Under the pieces are notes generated by a model. The model was not told the DNA's origin. It saw only the letters and a program-made list of their open reading frames with translations, and did no database searches. The position numbers and the translations under genes are program-made. A DNA stretch of 64,000 nt, from positions 66,898,001-66,962,000 of the forward strand of contig OZ231126.1 of assembly GCA_965153355.1 (NCBI GenBank), written 5' to 3'. This stretch comes from Flaccisagitta enflata. Lineage: Eukaryota > Chaetognatha > Sagittoidea > Aphragmophora. This document shows, piece after piece, positions 9,344 to 19,349 of this stretch (position 1 is the first letter of the stretch; each line of letters starts with the position of its first letter).

Positions 9344-12032
9344 TCTCTGTCTGTCTGTCTGTCTGTCTCACTGTCTGTCTGTCTGTGTCTCCCCCTCTCT
9401 CCCCTCTCTCCCTCTCTCCCTCTCTCCCTCTCTCCCTCTCTCCCTCTCTCCCTCTCTCCCTCTCTCCCTCTCTCCCTCTCTCCCTCTCTCTCTCACACAA
9501 CACGGACAACGACGGACGGCTGTAATAAACCACGGATCGCAAAGAGCTTTTCGTATCATGATCATGGGCTTTTTGCATCATGAATGCAAATGAACCAAAG
9601 AGAAGCCTCATTGGATCAACAAACTAAACATAGGACGAGCGTCTCACCCGCAGACTCGTCTCCTTTGAGCTCGTCCGTTCTCTTTTTTCGTTGTTGCGTC
9701 GAATCGAGCCTAAAGGGCGAAAATCCGGGAGTGGGTTCGTATCTCGTCAAAGTCCCTTGGCCCAGTAAGGACCTATCGCCGAGGTTGCAAAAGGCGCACA
9801 AACGGGAAGCGTCAGCCAACATCGCGTTTCGTTCCATCGCGTCCATGCCGCTTAATGGAGACGATTCGCCTCCGCCGCCGCCGCTGCTCTCTAACAGCAG
9901 ACCCTCGTGTAACGAATAATTAGACATGTCGTCGCCACCACCACCGCCGCTGTCCATGCTCCGTGAAGGCATGATAAATGGGTGGTCTGAAAAAAACGAC
10001 AAAAGAGGGGGGGGGGGGAGGCGAAAGATAGATAGACAGGGGAGACAACAAGGCCGGCTACACGGCCAATACCAGTCGCGGACGGGTGGGCAGGGGCGGT
10101 AATGCGCGTTTTTACACTTTTAAACTCGATCACCACGGACCAACGGACGGACGGACAAAGCCTCTTATAGAGTCGCTTGTCCGCGACTAAAAACGCAGAA
10201 AGACAGGCAGACAAAAGGTCAAAGGCACACAAGAGTGGGCTGACAAAGCGAACGGATGGTGAGGCAAATAGAAATGCAGGCAGACAGAAACGCTAACCAG
10301 CATGGGGGACAGACTGGCTGACAATCTGACGGACGAACCAAAAGGCAGTTGGAATGCACAAGGGCCGTAGACACAGGCTGTGCGAACAGGCTAGTAGCGA
10401 AAGCGATGTGAAAATAACAAAACACAAACCCGGTTCTTGCAGCGAGCCTGAATCGTCCTCTAAGCCTTCAAGGCCGCTATCCATAGAGATTCCCTGGAAC
10501 AATTCATCTTGCCCCAATCCAAGGTCCACGCCCATTCTGCTGGGAGAGGCTCCGAGTGAAAGCGAATGATGAAGAGGATGATGAAAGCTGCCGCTGCTGC
10601 CGCCGCCCCGTTGAAAAGCGTCTCTCAAGCCGCGTCCACGACCTCGTCCTCGACCGATGAAAGGGCCTCCCGCGCCCGAGAGTAAGCTCTCCAAGTCACC
10701 CCGAAACGAAGATTGAGATGAGGATCTGAAAAAAAAGCGTTTGTAGAAGACGAATTGTTAAGCGTCCCGTTGCATTGGTAATTGAAAAGTCATATCAAAC
10801 TTTGTCCATGTACTGCTTGGACGCTTCACATAGCAAAAGTTTGGAGTAAACCTATCTAGGAAATATGGAGGAGGAAAAATCAATAAGATCACGTTTTTCT
10901 TTTTTTCACAATTCCTTTATCTTCTACTTTTGATTTTTGCTTTAAAGTTCCCACAGAAGTCCTAAAAATCAGCAAAATCCTGTGTAGTTTTGTTACTAAG
11001 AACAATTATTTGTTTTAAACAAAGCCAACACCTATAGGTCGCGTGCAAGACTAAAATAAATGAATTGACCCAACTAGTTTTTGTATTCTTTAATCGCTTA
11101 GACTGACAAAGAATGACTTAGACTGAATTAGAATGACTTAAAATGATGTAAAGGACATTTTGACTAAACTGACAATAATGAATTGAAATGACTAAGAATG
11201 ACTTGAAATGATTTAGATTGACTTTAAACAACTAATGATGACTTACAATGACTTACAATGACCTAAAATGACTTAAAGTAATGTTAAGGACTATATTGAC
11301 TAAAATGTCAAAAATGACTAAGAATGATCTAAAATGACTTAAAATCACCTAAAATCACTTAGACTGACTTTAAATGACTTAGAATGACTTAAAATGATGT
11401 AAAATGACTTAGATTGACTTAAAATGATGTAAAGGACTACATTGACTAAAATAACAAAAATGGCTTTTGGGCAGCGGTCCCGAATTCCTGTAAAACACGG
11501 GGGGACTTTCGTTCGTCATTCCGTCCGTCCGTCCGTTCGTCCCCCCCCCCCAGGCCCTCTCAGGCCTGAAATTTACCCTCTCAGGCCTAAAATCTGCCCT
11601 TTCAGGCCTTGATTCTGCCCTCTTAGGCCTGAAATCTGTCCTATCAGGCCTGAAATCTGCCCTGAAGATGCTCTTCATCAAGATACGACAGGGTGTTACG
11701 GCGCTCTGCCGCTATTAATAGCTACACGTTGAAGGACAAAGCCTTCGAAAGAAGTGTACGAACCTGTTTTTCCTGGAAACCGGCGATGCTCCGTCCTTCC
11801 TGGGCCTGCCAGGACCACGCTTGGGCGCTCCGCCGAGGGAGCCGTACCCGCCGCGCGCCAACGTCACTTCCGGGGTTGGAAATCCCATCGACGACGCCGG
11901 TGGCCCCGAGGAGGAACGGGTTATCTCGCCGCTTCCGCCAGGCATCGCGGTCGAAGATGATGATGACGACGCCGACGATGTCGCCGACGACGACGTTGCA
12001 GAGACTGGCTGCTGTTGCGCGTGCTGGGGCAT
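5298..12032 (-). CDS. KMT2C/D: KMT2C/KMT2D-like histone H3K4 methyltransferase, N-terminal nine exons
   Basis: Exons on the minus strand: 12032-11764, 10725-10430, 9986-9648, 8971-8705, 8151-7857, 7166-7001, 6782-6606, 6366-6019 and 5478 to about 5298. All introns are GT-AG and phases match throughout, giving about 779 codons. The protein starts MPQHAQQQ, then has an AT-hook (PGRPRKDGAS) closely matching the N-terminal AT-hook of animal KMT2C, Ser/Gly-rich linkers, an extended PHD split over four exons, and a PHD cluster in the same order as KMT2C/D. The family forms the MLL3/4 COMPASS complexes that mono-methylate H3K4 at enhancers in the nucleus. The catalytic SET domain and FYR region are absent and should lie beyond the left edge. 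The ATG at 12032 was chosen because the upstream sequence lacks a good polypyrimidine tract and the AT-hook is N-terminal in KMT2C; an upstream 5' UTR exon is possible. The last donor (5298) is the least certain. Confidence 0.88.
5484..5640. repeat. GA then GAGT microsatellite at a splice acceptor
   Basis: On the coding strand it is a CT tract that ends in the CTACAG acceptor of KMT2C/D-like exon 9, so the tract is part of the polypyrimidine region. Confidence 0.85.
5738..5895 (+). mobile_element. Structured short element, subtype A
   Basis: Same hairpin and right end as 4494-4667, GTCC run reduced. Lies in the intron between KMT2C/D-like exons 8 and 9. Confidence 0.7.
6019..6366 (-). CDS. 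KMT2C/D: KMT2C/D-like exon 8: third PHD of the N-terminal cluster
   Basis: 116 codons. NCRVCSDCGSRTPG, then CDSCYQQRNKGLCCPLCGK, TCAYCKKCVHAECD and YGLYCCPICKE. This is the Cys-rich finger following WKCK in KMT2C. The reading frame runs on past the donor GTAAGG into the intron, so the donor defines the end. Confidence 0.9.
6416..6535 (+). mobile_element. Structured short element, subtype F
   Basis: GGTGCGCCAAAGTACCTC left hairpin, TATAACTGGCTGTGTC, a TCTG run, and right end GGCGCATCTTATTGGCC with TACTTGGCCTTGTTC. In a KMT2C/D-like intron. Confidence 0.6.
6606..6782 (-). CDS. KMT2C/D: KMT2C/D-like exon 7: PHD finger pair
   Basis: 59 codons. RAGWQCPECKICQTCRHPGD, then MLVCDTCDKGYHTFCL and NGWKCK, with near-invariant spacing to KMT2C PHD1/PHD2. 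Acceptor ACTGCAG, donor GTATTG, phase 0 both sides. Confidence 0.92.
7001..7166 (-). CDS. KMT2C/D: KMT2C/D-like exon 6: end of extended PHD and start of PHD
   Basis: LELLCTEHARD closes the extended PHD. CVVCELTGDIGEQLFC and CGLHYHGGCLDPAV open the next PHD finger. Donor GTGGGA follows GAG; phase 0 into exon 7. Confidence 0.9.
7857..8151 (-). CDS. KMT2C/D: KMT2C/D-like exon 5: core of the extended PHD
   Basis: GHVVAHHCCAAWSD, then CSYCNRYGASVQC and CAKIYHYPCA: the Cys/His ligand pattern and YHYPCA block of the KMT2C/D extended PHD. An acidic Gly/Glu insert (TTEAEGGGEG) separates two ligand pairs. Donor is GTTAGA after AAGAG. Confidence 0.9.
8255..8517 (-). mobile_element. Structured short element, subtype D
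   Basis: Close sibling of 717-973 over its whole length, with hairpin AGTCGCTGCATAGCGACT and right end GCAGCGACT plus the GGCCG..CGGCC hairpin. It lies in the intron between exons 4 and 5 of the KMT2C/D-like gene. Confidence 0.7.
8705..8971 (-). CDS. KMT2C/D: KMT2C/D-like exon 4: linker inside the extended PHD
   Basis: Acceptor AAATCCAG, donor GTGAGG. Encodes RVGSPKPLTFRRQ, a Gly/Ser-rich insert, then DELNSVGFVEEMEPQQ, equivalent to the KMT2C segment just before the HHxC of the extended PHD. Phase 1 on both sides. Confidence 0.82.
9173..9500. repeat. Family R leader with GT, TCTG and CTCC arrays
   Basis: GCCGACCGGAAAAAAAATCG then T-rich DNA and microsatellites. The same leader occurs at 61895 followed by a CT array. 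Confidence 0.65.
9648..9986 (-). CDS. KMT2C/D: KMT2C/D-like exon 3: first zinc knuckle of the extended PHD
   Basis: Gly/Ser-rich leader followed by LCAFCNLGDRSLLGQG, the CxxC knuckle that opens the KMT2C/D extended PHD. Acceptor TTTTTCAG, donor GTGAGA. Two poly-Gly tracts (GGGGG) are coded by GCC/GGC-rich runs. Confidence 0.85.
10047..10194 (-). mobile_element. Structured short element, subtype B
   Basis: Minus strand: AGTCGCGGACAAGCGACT, CTATAAGAGG, GTCC run, right end GTCCGCGACT then GGCCGTGTAGCCGGCC. Left 10-mer and right 10-mer are exact reverse complements. Confidence 0.7.
10430..10725 (-). CDS. KMT2C/D: KMT2C/D-like exon 2: Arg-Gly and Ser-rich linker
   Basis: Acceptor TTTTTTCAG before 10725; donor GTTTGT after CCGG. 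Encodes an RGR-type stretch (GRGRGRGRG) and an acidic Leu-rich tail. No named domain. Phases 2 in and 1 out fit both neighbours. Confidence 0.75.
11090..11460. repeat. ~10-11-bp minisatellite GACTTAAAAT
   Basis: Irregular units of AATGACTTAAAATGACTTAG across intron 1 of the KMT2C/D-like gene. Confidence 0.75.
11463..11690. mobile_element. Family G, left part
   Basis: TTGGGCAGCGGTCCC, CTGTAAAACACGGGGGGAC, GTCC run, then an AGGCCTGAAATCTGCC-type repeat of about 21 bp. The right end is not found before 11760. Confidence 0.55.
11764..12032 (-). CDS. KMT2C/D: KMT2C/D-like exon 1: start codon and AT-hook
   Basis: 89 codons plus 2 nt. Ser/Thr-rich leader, then KRGPGRPRKDGASPVSRKN, an AT-hook with the GRP core expected to bind AT-rich minor groove. 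Donor is GTTCGT after AACAG. The next exon supplies the third base of an Arg codon. Confidence 0.82.
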
Positions 12033-13760
12033 ATTTATGTGTATCTTTTTTGTCTTTTATTCACTTTTTCTCAGACGTTCATTTTCGTGGGTGGAACCAA
12101 CTGATATCACGTCATGAAGCCCCAGTATTTATCGACGCCCCTTTCGCGTATTTACAACGTTTTGAATCGAGAATATTCATGGATTAATGTCACGTTTTAC
12201 ACAAGAGGAGAATACATAATATACATCGGTATAAAACCTGGGACAAATGAGATGAATGTAAGGAATACTGTGGATATAAAAGCGGCCTTCGATAATTAGG
12301 TATAATTCACTTATCAATTATTCCAGCTATGATAGGAGGTACAACATCTCTCACTAAACCCAAACTGAAAAATATGGGGAAGAATATTGTTGTAGTTCTG
12401 GGTGTACTGCAGTTCCGGGAGAGGGACGGTGGATTTTGTAATACGCTTTTTCACTGTAGTTCCCTTGGCTCCTTTAGCATAAATATGGCAGTTCTTTTAG
12501 ATACGAATTGTTTTAAATTCAGAGGAACAGGTTGACAAGTAACATTAAAAAACATCAATGTTTTCAGCTTGAAAAGTATATGGAAAAGTGAGCGGAACAA
12601 ATTCGTTGGGATGCTCATGATTGTGAGACAAGAATCCATAGGTAGAGCTTGAAAAAGAATAACCCGTGGACCTCGACAATTCAGATTTAGCTCTGAAATC
12701 AAATTCAACTGCGTGTAAGATAAAATCACCACGGCCGAACGCTAGCGTCTACAATCCTGGCAACGGTCCTGGTGGATAGATCTTGAAGTTCTGCTTTGGA
12801 TTCCAACCGGAAAACAAAGAATTAAAGCACCCTTGATTTTTAAAATCTAATCAATTGACATGATGTTTCATACAATTTTCTGTTCATGCACTCAAGAGCT
12901 AAAGTCCGGGGACATAAAGGTCAACTTCAGCGCAGACAGTTAATATTTTGTTTAATCTATAGTATTTCATATACATTATGGTCAATCTTTTTTTCAGCGA
13001 TGTCACTCATTAGGTTGGGACGATATTTCACTTTTCCTTCTAGATCTACTTCCTTACTCGGATGAAGATATATGTAAAGGGGATTTTTATGGTGCGATTT
13101 TTCTTGTCATCATTGCTGTCTCACTATGCTGTAGGGAGTTACGCACTGGCATTACTTCTAACCTTATCAATTTTTCCATGATACTTAATTGCATTACAAA
13201 GCCTTATGCATGTAATCAGATTTACCTTCATTAATGTGATGAACTGTCTGAGCATCTGTGTACCCGTCCCTCCATTTATTTGTTTTTTTTTTAGCCAGTC
13301 TGTCTCTCTTTCTTAACGCGTATGGATACATTGGAATGTTAACTCTGACTTAAAGAAAATGTCGGTGGAGATGAGTTTTAAAAAGAAGTCATAGAATAAG
13401 TGTTACCTTTTTCTTCCACTTTTTTAAAGAAAAATGTTTGTGAAACATCATAACGAGTAATGCTGAAGACTTGTGGATACCACAGTTTTATTCAGCGCCC
13501 TCACTTTAGTCAAATTGCAAAAAATCTTTTTCGAGCGAGCTTTTTTACCCCCGCTGATATCGCCGCCTACCATAGGCATCGCTTTATGCAATCATTGCAC
13601 TTGGCTTGGCAGAAAGACCCGGGCCGGAGGAGAGAGGAGAAGAAGAGAGGGAGAGAGAGAGAGATGCAGCTCATGATGCATAATGGAGTCGAATGAAGAG
13701 AGTATAACTGCGAAGTTGAGCGCCACCTGGCATCATCGTTTGCGTTGCCCTTTTGTTTCC
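12033..13760. other. Presumed upstream region of the KMT2C/D-like gene
   Basis: No ORF with coding character. A family S fragment (GATAGGAGGTACAACATC) lies near 12329; related copies are at 9003-9180 and 45130-45340. I see no TATA box or CpG-rich block I can defend. Confidence 0.4.
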
Positions 13761-13766
13761 ATTTTC

Positions 13767-13918
13767 AGTTGCGGACACGCAACTCTATAAGAGGCTTTGT
13801 CCGTCCGTCCGTCCGTCCGTCCGTCCGTCCGTAACCATCGAGTCGAAAAGTGGGAAAACGCGCATTTCCGCCCCTGCCCACCCGTCCGCAACTGATGGCC
13901 GTGTATCCGGCCTTGGTT
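13767..13918 (+). mobile_element. Structured short element, subtype A (clean copy)
   Basis: AGTTGCGGACACGCAACT, CTCTATAAGAGG, eight GTCC units, body, GTCCGCAACT, then the GGCCG/CGGCC hairpin and TTGG. About 150 bp, no coding capacity. Confidence 0.75.
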
Positions 13919-13944
13919 TTTTTGAGTGAGGAAATATGTACAGA

Positions 13945-14336
13945 ACCAATGACATTACAGTGAGAGGGGCAGTCAAAATCGCTAGCAACCCTACCTGCAG
14001 CTCAAAAGGTTACTACCACACGGACAATAAAGGTGGCACCCAACAACTTGTCCCAATTCAATTCCCGCCATCGAGGCGATTTCCTAATTTCAACATAGTT
14101 TTCAAGATACAGCCCTTTTCACGGTGAAAATCAGCTGTTTTTTGAGGTGTTGATTTAGCTAATTTATGACCAATATCTTCGGAACTATGAGGAAATTCAA
14201 AAAACGCCTCGATGGCGGGAATAGTATTGGGATAAGCTATCAGCCAGTACCTCAGTTTTCCCTATAATATTGTCCATCCAAGCTGTGGGTAGGGGTGCTA
14301 GCGATTTTGCTGCCCCTCTCATTGTATTATCATTGA
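13945..14336. mobile_element. Family T foldback element, copy 1
   Basis: Inverted arms include GAGAGGGGCAG, AATCGCTAGCA, CTTGTCCCAATTCAATTCCC and CGCCATCGAGGCG, with matching complements at 14200-14330. Confidence 0.7.
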
Positions 14337-14409
14337 GACTGTATTGGGATAAGGCACGACGGCGAGGAGTATCCTTACTAAGTTACGTACTAGGGATGGT
14401 GGTGATGGT

Positions 14410-14763
14410 TCATGTTGTTGATACTGTTGTTGTTGTTGATATTGTTGTTGTTGTTGTTGATGATGATGTTGTTGTTGATAATGTTGTTGTTGATGATGAT
14501 GTTGTTGATGATGATGTTGTTGATGATGATGATGTTGTTGATGATGATGATGTTGTTGATGATGATGTTGTTGATGATGATGATGTTGTTGATGATGATG
14601 TTGTTGTTGATGATGATGTTGTTGTTGATGATGTTGTTGATGATGATGATGTTGATGATGATGTTGTTGATGATGATGTTGTTGATGATGATGTTGTTGA
14701 TGATGATGTTGTTGATGATGATGTTGTTGATGATGATGTTGTTGATGATGATGATGATGATGA

Positions 14764-14795
<32 letters not shown>

Positions 14796-14814
14796 ATGTT
14801 GATGATGTTGATGA

Positions 14815-14846
<32 letters not shown>

Positions 14847-14856
14847 ATGTTGTTGT

Positions 14857-14933
<77 letters not shown>

Positions 14934-14934
14934 T

Positions 14935-14981
<47 letters not shown>

Positions 14982-15105
14982 TTGTTGTTGTTGTTGATGA
15001 TGATGTTGTTGATGATGATGATGATGATGATGTTGTTGTTGATGATGTTGTTGTTGATGATGATGTTGTTGATGTTGTTGATGATGATGATGATGTTGTT
15101 GTTGC
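14410..15105. repeat. Two-letter trinucleotide array (GTT and GAT)
   Basis: About 700 nt made almost only of GTT and GAT in irregular alternation. All six frames are open but encode only homopolymeric runs. The leader just before it (about 14376-14425) recurs at 32784-32835. Confidence 0.9.
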
Positions 15106-15140
15106 GAACGGCGCATTCCCGGACGTACACGCGCACGTTG

Positions 15141-15528
15141 AATACAACGTGAAGATTACGAAAAAGTTATAGCACCCCCCCTTGTAGCTCATGTTGCCAT
15201 AGCCACATGGTCGTGTATGGTATCATTCAATAGGTTCTATCAATACAATTTACGCCACCGAGGCGATTTTTTAATTTCGCCTCCGTTCAAGTGATATACA
15301 CCCCAAAAGGCGGATTTTTTGACCTCCCAAGGGGGTGTCCGCCGCCAGTGTTTGGGGTAGAATTTCTCAAGAACGGGACCGAAATTTAAAAATCGCCTCG
15401 GTGGCGTAAATTGTACTGTAAAAAGCTACAGAATGTTACCCCATATGATCCTGTGGAAGTTTTGTCCAAAGCTGTAGGTGGGGGTGCTAACCGTTTTTTA
15501 CGGTTTTTGCAATCTTCACGTTGTATTA
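15141..15528. mobile_element. Family T foldback element, copy 2
   Basis: Arms begin ACAACGTGAAGATT and end AATCTTCACGTTGT, with inner GCCACCGAGGCGATTTTT and its complement. Inner arms are similar to copy 1. Confidence 0.7.
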
Positions 15529-15927
15529 CGCGTGGAAGTGTAGATGCACCAGATGAAGAAACCCAGAAAACCCAAAAACGCGTAGAAAAGCATCGGTATA
15601 TATATCGTAGTATAAAAGCGGTAGAATACAGAAACGCAGGCGAATGTACAGTCCATAATAACCGACGAGAGGTGAAAGTATAAGCGTATGAGTCTCAAAA
15701 CGTCTTCGCACGATTTAATGATAAGGAAGGGAGAAAAGCCGGAGCGACCAACCTTCGATGACGAGGTCCAGCACCCGACTGACGAAGCCACCGTCCTCCT
15801 CAGCTAACGTAGATAGTCAGTTGCTCACTTGTTCACGATTCGACGGTCACCGCCGGCCCCGATCGCGCATAAGCGTATACAAATGCAAACAAAAGAGTCA
15901 CGAGCGCTCTCAACATGTTGTTGTTGT

Positions 15928-15962
<35 letters not shown>

Positions 15963-15984
15963 TTGTTGCTGTTGCTGTTGCTGT

Positions 15985-16017
<33 letters not shown>

Positions 16018-16039
16018 CGTCTTATCCTCTTCCGTCATC

Positions 16040-16213
16040 TCGATTTTGTAGAAAATCTCTTGTTGTCGACGTCGGGCGTCAGAAGCGGTGATGTCGAAGA
16101 GAGTTTTTGAGATGCGGGAATAAAAAGCGGCAATTTAGTCTTTCCATGGCTGCTGACGTCGATCGGCGGGCATCTTGAGAAGGGCGTGATACTCGCCATG
16201 AATGCGCAAAATC
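16040..16213 (-). pseudogene. Broken ORF fragment with in-frame stop
   Basis: One frame reads ILRIHGEYHALLKMPADRRQ, QPWKD, a stop, then IAAFYSRISKTLFDITASDA and RRRQQEIFYKIEMTEED. The second half resembles a recurrent LFDIAxxDA-type motif of invertebrate repetitive hypothetical proteins. The in-frame TAA and the adjoining GTT repeat argue for a relic. Weak call. Confidence 0.35.
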
Positions 16214-16269
16214 TGAGGAGGGATGACGAATCATGGATTGTAACAGAATGATGTATGTTAGATTGTTAG

Positions 16270-16723
16270 TGTACCATTTGTCTGTCTGTCTGTGTCTGTC
16301 TGTCTCTCTGTCTGTCTGTGTCTGTCTGTCTCTCTATCTGTCTGTGTCTGTCTGTCTCTCTATCTGTCTGTGTCTGTCTGTCTCTCTATCTGTCTGCGTC
16401 TGTCTGTCTCTCTATCTGTCTGCGTCTGTCTGTCTCTCTATCTGTCTGTGTCTGTCTGTCTCTCTATCTGTCTGTGTCTGTCTGTCTCTCTATCTGTCTG
16501 TGTCTGTCTGTCTCTCTATCTGTCTGTGTCTGTCTGTCTCTCTATCTGTCTGTGTCTGTCTGTCTCTCTATCTGTCTGTGTCTGTCTGTCTCTCTATCTG
16601 TCTGTGTCTGTCTGTCTCTCTATCTGTCTGTGTCTGTCTGTCTCTATCTGTCTGTGTCTGTCTGTCTCTATCTGTCTGTGTCTGTCTCTCTATCTGTCTC
16701 TGTCACTGTCACTGTCACTGTCA

Positions 16724-16795
<72 letters not shown>
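16270..16795. repeat. 26-bp TCTG-based minisatellite grading into CT array
   Basis: Unit CTGTCTGTGTCTGTCTGTCT plus CTCTAT repeated about 15 times, then CACTGT and CT dinucleotides. Confidence 0.85.
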
Positions 16796-16796
<1 letters not shown>

Positions 16797-17122
16797 CATA
16801 CGCACACGCACACACACACGTAAAGTGTCAAAAACATTTGTACTTGTTTGTTGTGTCACCTGATCTTTAACGCTCTTTTATGTCTTTGTATGGATGTTGC
16901 ATTTCACCCAATGATCCATGAGGTTTAACGCGACACGAGACGCTGCATCCTCCTTTGAAAAGACAGCTTTGCATGCTTGCCTATTGGTGTAGTATAGTAC
17001 CGCCTAATAAGGGTAGAACACAGATATACTTGTTAATACATGCATGGCTCCTCACCGCTGATTTTACTGCCTCGCTACCTGTCTTTATGTACCTGCCTAA
17101 CAATGTACTTATCTTTGTCTCC

Positions 17123-17218
<96 letters not shown>

Positions 17219-17849
17219 CCTGAAGGACATGAATCTCGAGTGGAAGCATCCCAAGCGGGAACTCGAGCGTTGCGACAAATTCCGTGTCACCGAGCGTGAC
17301 AGCGCACGCCGAGCGTAACGCAGGCATGGTGACCTGTATTTGTCTAAGCTTGTGAGTACTACTCTAATTGTCATGCATCTGCAAAGCGTGCAGGGTAATG
17401 AAAAACTTTTTTTTCTTTTTTTTTTCTGCAAAAAAGAAGAACAAAAGCATTTTAACAATAAAGGAAGACTGATAATGCAAATGAGAAAGGCGAGCCATCA
17501 AGTAAATTTTTCAACATTTAGAACTGACATAAAAGAAAATTTATCACAGAGACGATAAAGGGGGTAATTACGATCCTAAAACGTGGGGAGGCGGCAGCGC
17601 AGGCGCTCTAGCCGCTGTAAGCCCGGCATTGGCACGTTGTAAAGGAACGGAGAGTCTTTGGAAGAAATGACTGATCACAGAAGAGGCGCCAAAGGATGAA
17701 CGTTTTTTTTTTTTCTGAAAATGAAGAGGAGAACATGGCAAACAAAATCAGTTATCGATGACATTGCTCAAATAAGAGAAAGTAACAGCATTTTTTTCTT
17801 TTTTATCAAAAGATAAAAATATGAATGTATAGAAAGGCACGAATGGGAA

Positions 17850-18330
17850 TCACAGAGGACAAAAGACGAGACTATTTTAAGTTCACCATCAACATTTGGC
17901 GCAGGGAGCGGAGAGCGCTCAAGCAGCATGGAGCCGTTTCCACGTTGCAATGTCACAGAAAGACGCTCAAAGAAGTGTCTTGTATTGTTCTTTTTGGCGC
18001 CACGCAAGTTGTTGGACTGGATGTTGACAATTTCTAGGAGATTGGCGGCCGCGTTTTCCTCCCACAGGGCAAAGGTGGTGACTGGGAGGGGAACTGAGCC
18101 GACGCCAAGAGGAAGTTTGTCTTCATACTTGCGGAATTTGTGTTCACGCGCTTTTTGTAAGACGAAGGTGGCATCCGCAGCGGAATGGGAGCGAGAGGCT
18201 TGACGAAATGGAGACGCAACTGTGACGTCTAAAGCGATATTCATCTTTCCCGGGCAGAGCCGCCAAGATTGTTCAAACGTGATGTCGCCAGGCCTTGAAC
18301 GGTCGTCGTTTCTGGAAAACAAGGGAAAGA
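17850..18330 (-). pseudogene. Retroelement-like ORF fragment A
   Basis: The reading frame contains NIALDVTVASPFRQASRSHS, a charged AREHKFRKYEDKL segment, PLPVTTFALWEENAAANLLE and RHFFERLSVTLQRGNGSML. This pattern (DVTVxSP, Pro-x-x-x-E/T aromatic block, FxRLSxxLxRxN) is common at the C-termini of reverse-transcriptase-type ORFs scattered in invertebrate genomes. No RT catalytic motif is in view. It is paralogous to fragment B. Relic assignment is an inference. Confidence 0.5.
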
Positions 18331-18690
18331 AGGCATCAATCAATTGTCAAATCACGCCAAGAAACTTTTTTTTTCTCCAAATAAACATGTTACAAATAAT
18401 CACGGCATCTTTTAAAATCAGGCGGAAGTCGATGACGAAAAGTATGGGAAGGAACTATGAAGCCAAAAGTTTCTGGAAGAGATAGGAAGGAAAACAACAA
18501 ATAAATGAATTTAAAATTACTTAGATGTTGCACGAAGAAAAGAGACAAGTAAATAAATAAAAGAATGAATAAATGACAGCGAGGCGACATAACATTGAAC
18601 GAAGCGAATGATATTTTAGGAAATTTTGCTTTAAACGTCAGAGTCAGGTAACTGTGCATCACGCTCTATCAGAAGAGCAGCGTTTCCTCT

Positions 18691-18987
18691 TTAAAGTTCA
18701 ATTGAAAGACGCTGAAAGAATTGATTGATGGCGATAGCGTTTGTAAGGCCCCATCGTCGTGAACCTTTAGTCGCGATTTTCTTGAGGAAGTCAATAGCCT
18801 CTTTATCCCAGCCTCCAAACGTTTCAACGACCAGAGGTTGGAAGAAGATCCCTTCAGCTTGACAGCTGTCGAAGTGAGTTCGATTTTTTGTATCTTTTCT
18901 CGAAGCGATGGCAGCCGCAGGTGTGTCGGCGGCTTGATGAAGGAGCGCCTCCTGTGTAGGAGACACCACGCTGACGTCAAAAGCCAC
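18691..18987 (-). pseudogene. Retroelement-like ORF fragment B
   Basis: AFDVSVVSPTQEALLHQAAD, ASRKDTKNRTHFDSCQAEG, FFQPLVVETFGGWDKEAIDF and INQFFQRLSIEL then stop. It aligns block by block with fragment A, ending where A continues LQRGNGS. Its upstream end runs into an 8-bp GTCAAGCC tandem repeat (18999-19066), which suggests decay. Confidence 0.5.
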
Positions 18988-19349
18988 CTTCCTGCCGTCA
19001 AGCCGTCAAGCCGTCAAGCCGTCAAGCCGTCAAGCCGTCAAGCCGTCAAGCCAAGCCGTCAAGCCATTCGGTCGTCGAGAAGATTCCTTTCCTCCTTTGT
19101 GGGGCGCAGTAGCGCTGATTGAGAACGTTCGTAGATGGCGTTGACTAGGCTGTCATGGCGGCGAGTTCGATCACCACTGACGATGCACGCTGAGATGAAC
19201 GTGTAATGAAAAACGCACTACGTATATAAAAAGTAAACAACATCATCGTCCCACTCAAGGCTGTAAATCTACGCCAAAAGCGTGCATAAAACAAGTTATC
19301 GTGGGGAAACAGATAATGTGAACTAATTAGGTTTATTCTAAACACAATA

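Noticed and set aside
9231-9611. Several frames over the GT/TCTG/CTCC arrays
   Set aside because: Simple-sequence translations lying in an intron of the KMT2C/D-like gene.
14270-15192. Long open frames on both strands through the GTT/GAT array
   Set aside because: They encode only runs of Asp/Val, His/Gln, Ser/Thr, Asn/Ile or Met/Leu, as any stop-free trinucleotide array would. No start context, splice sites or flanking coding sequence.
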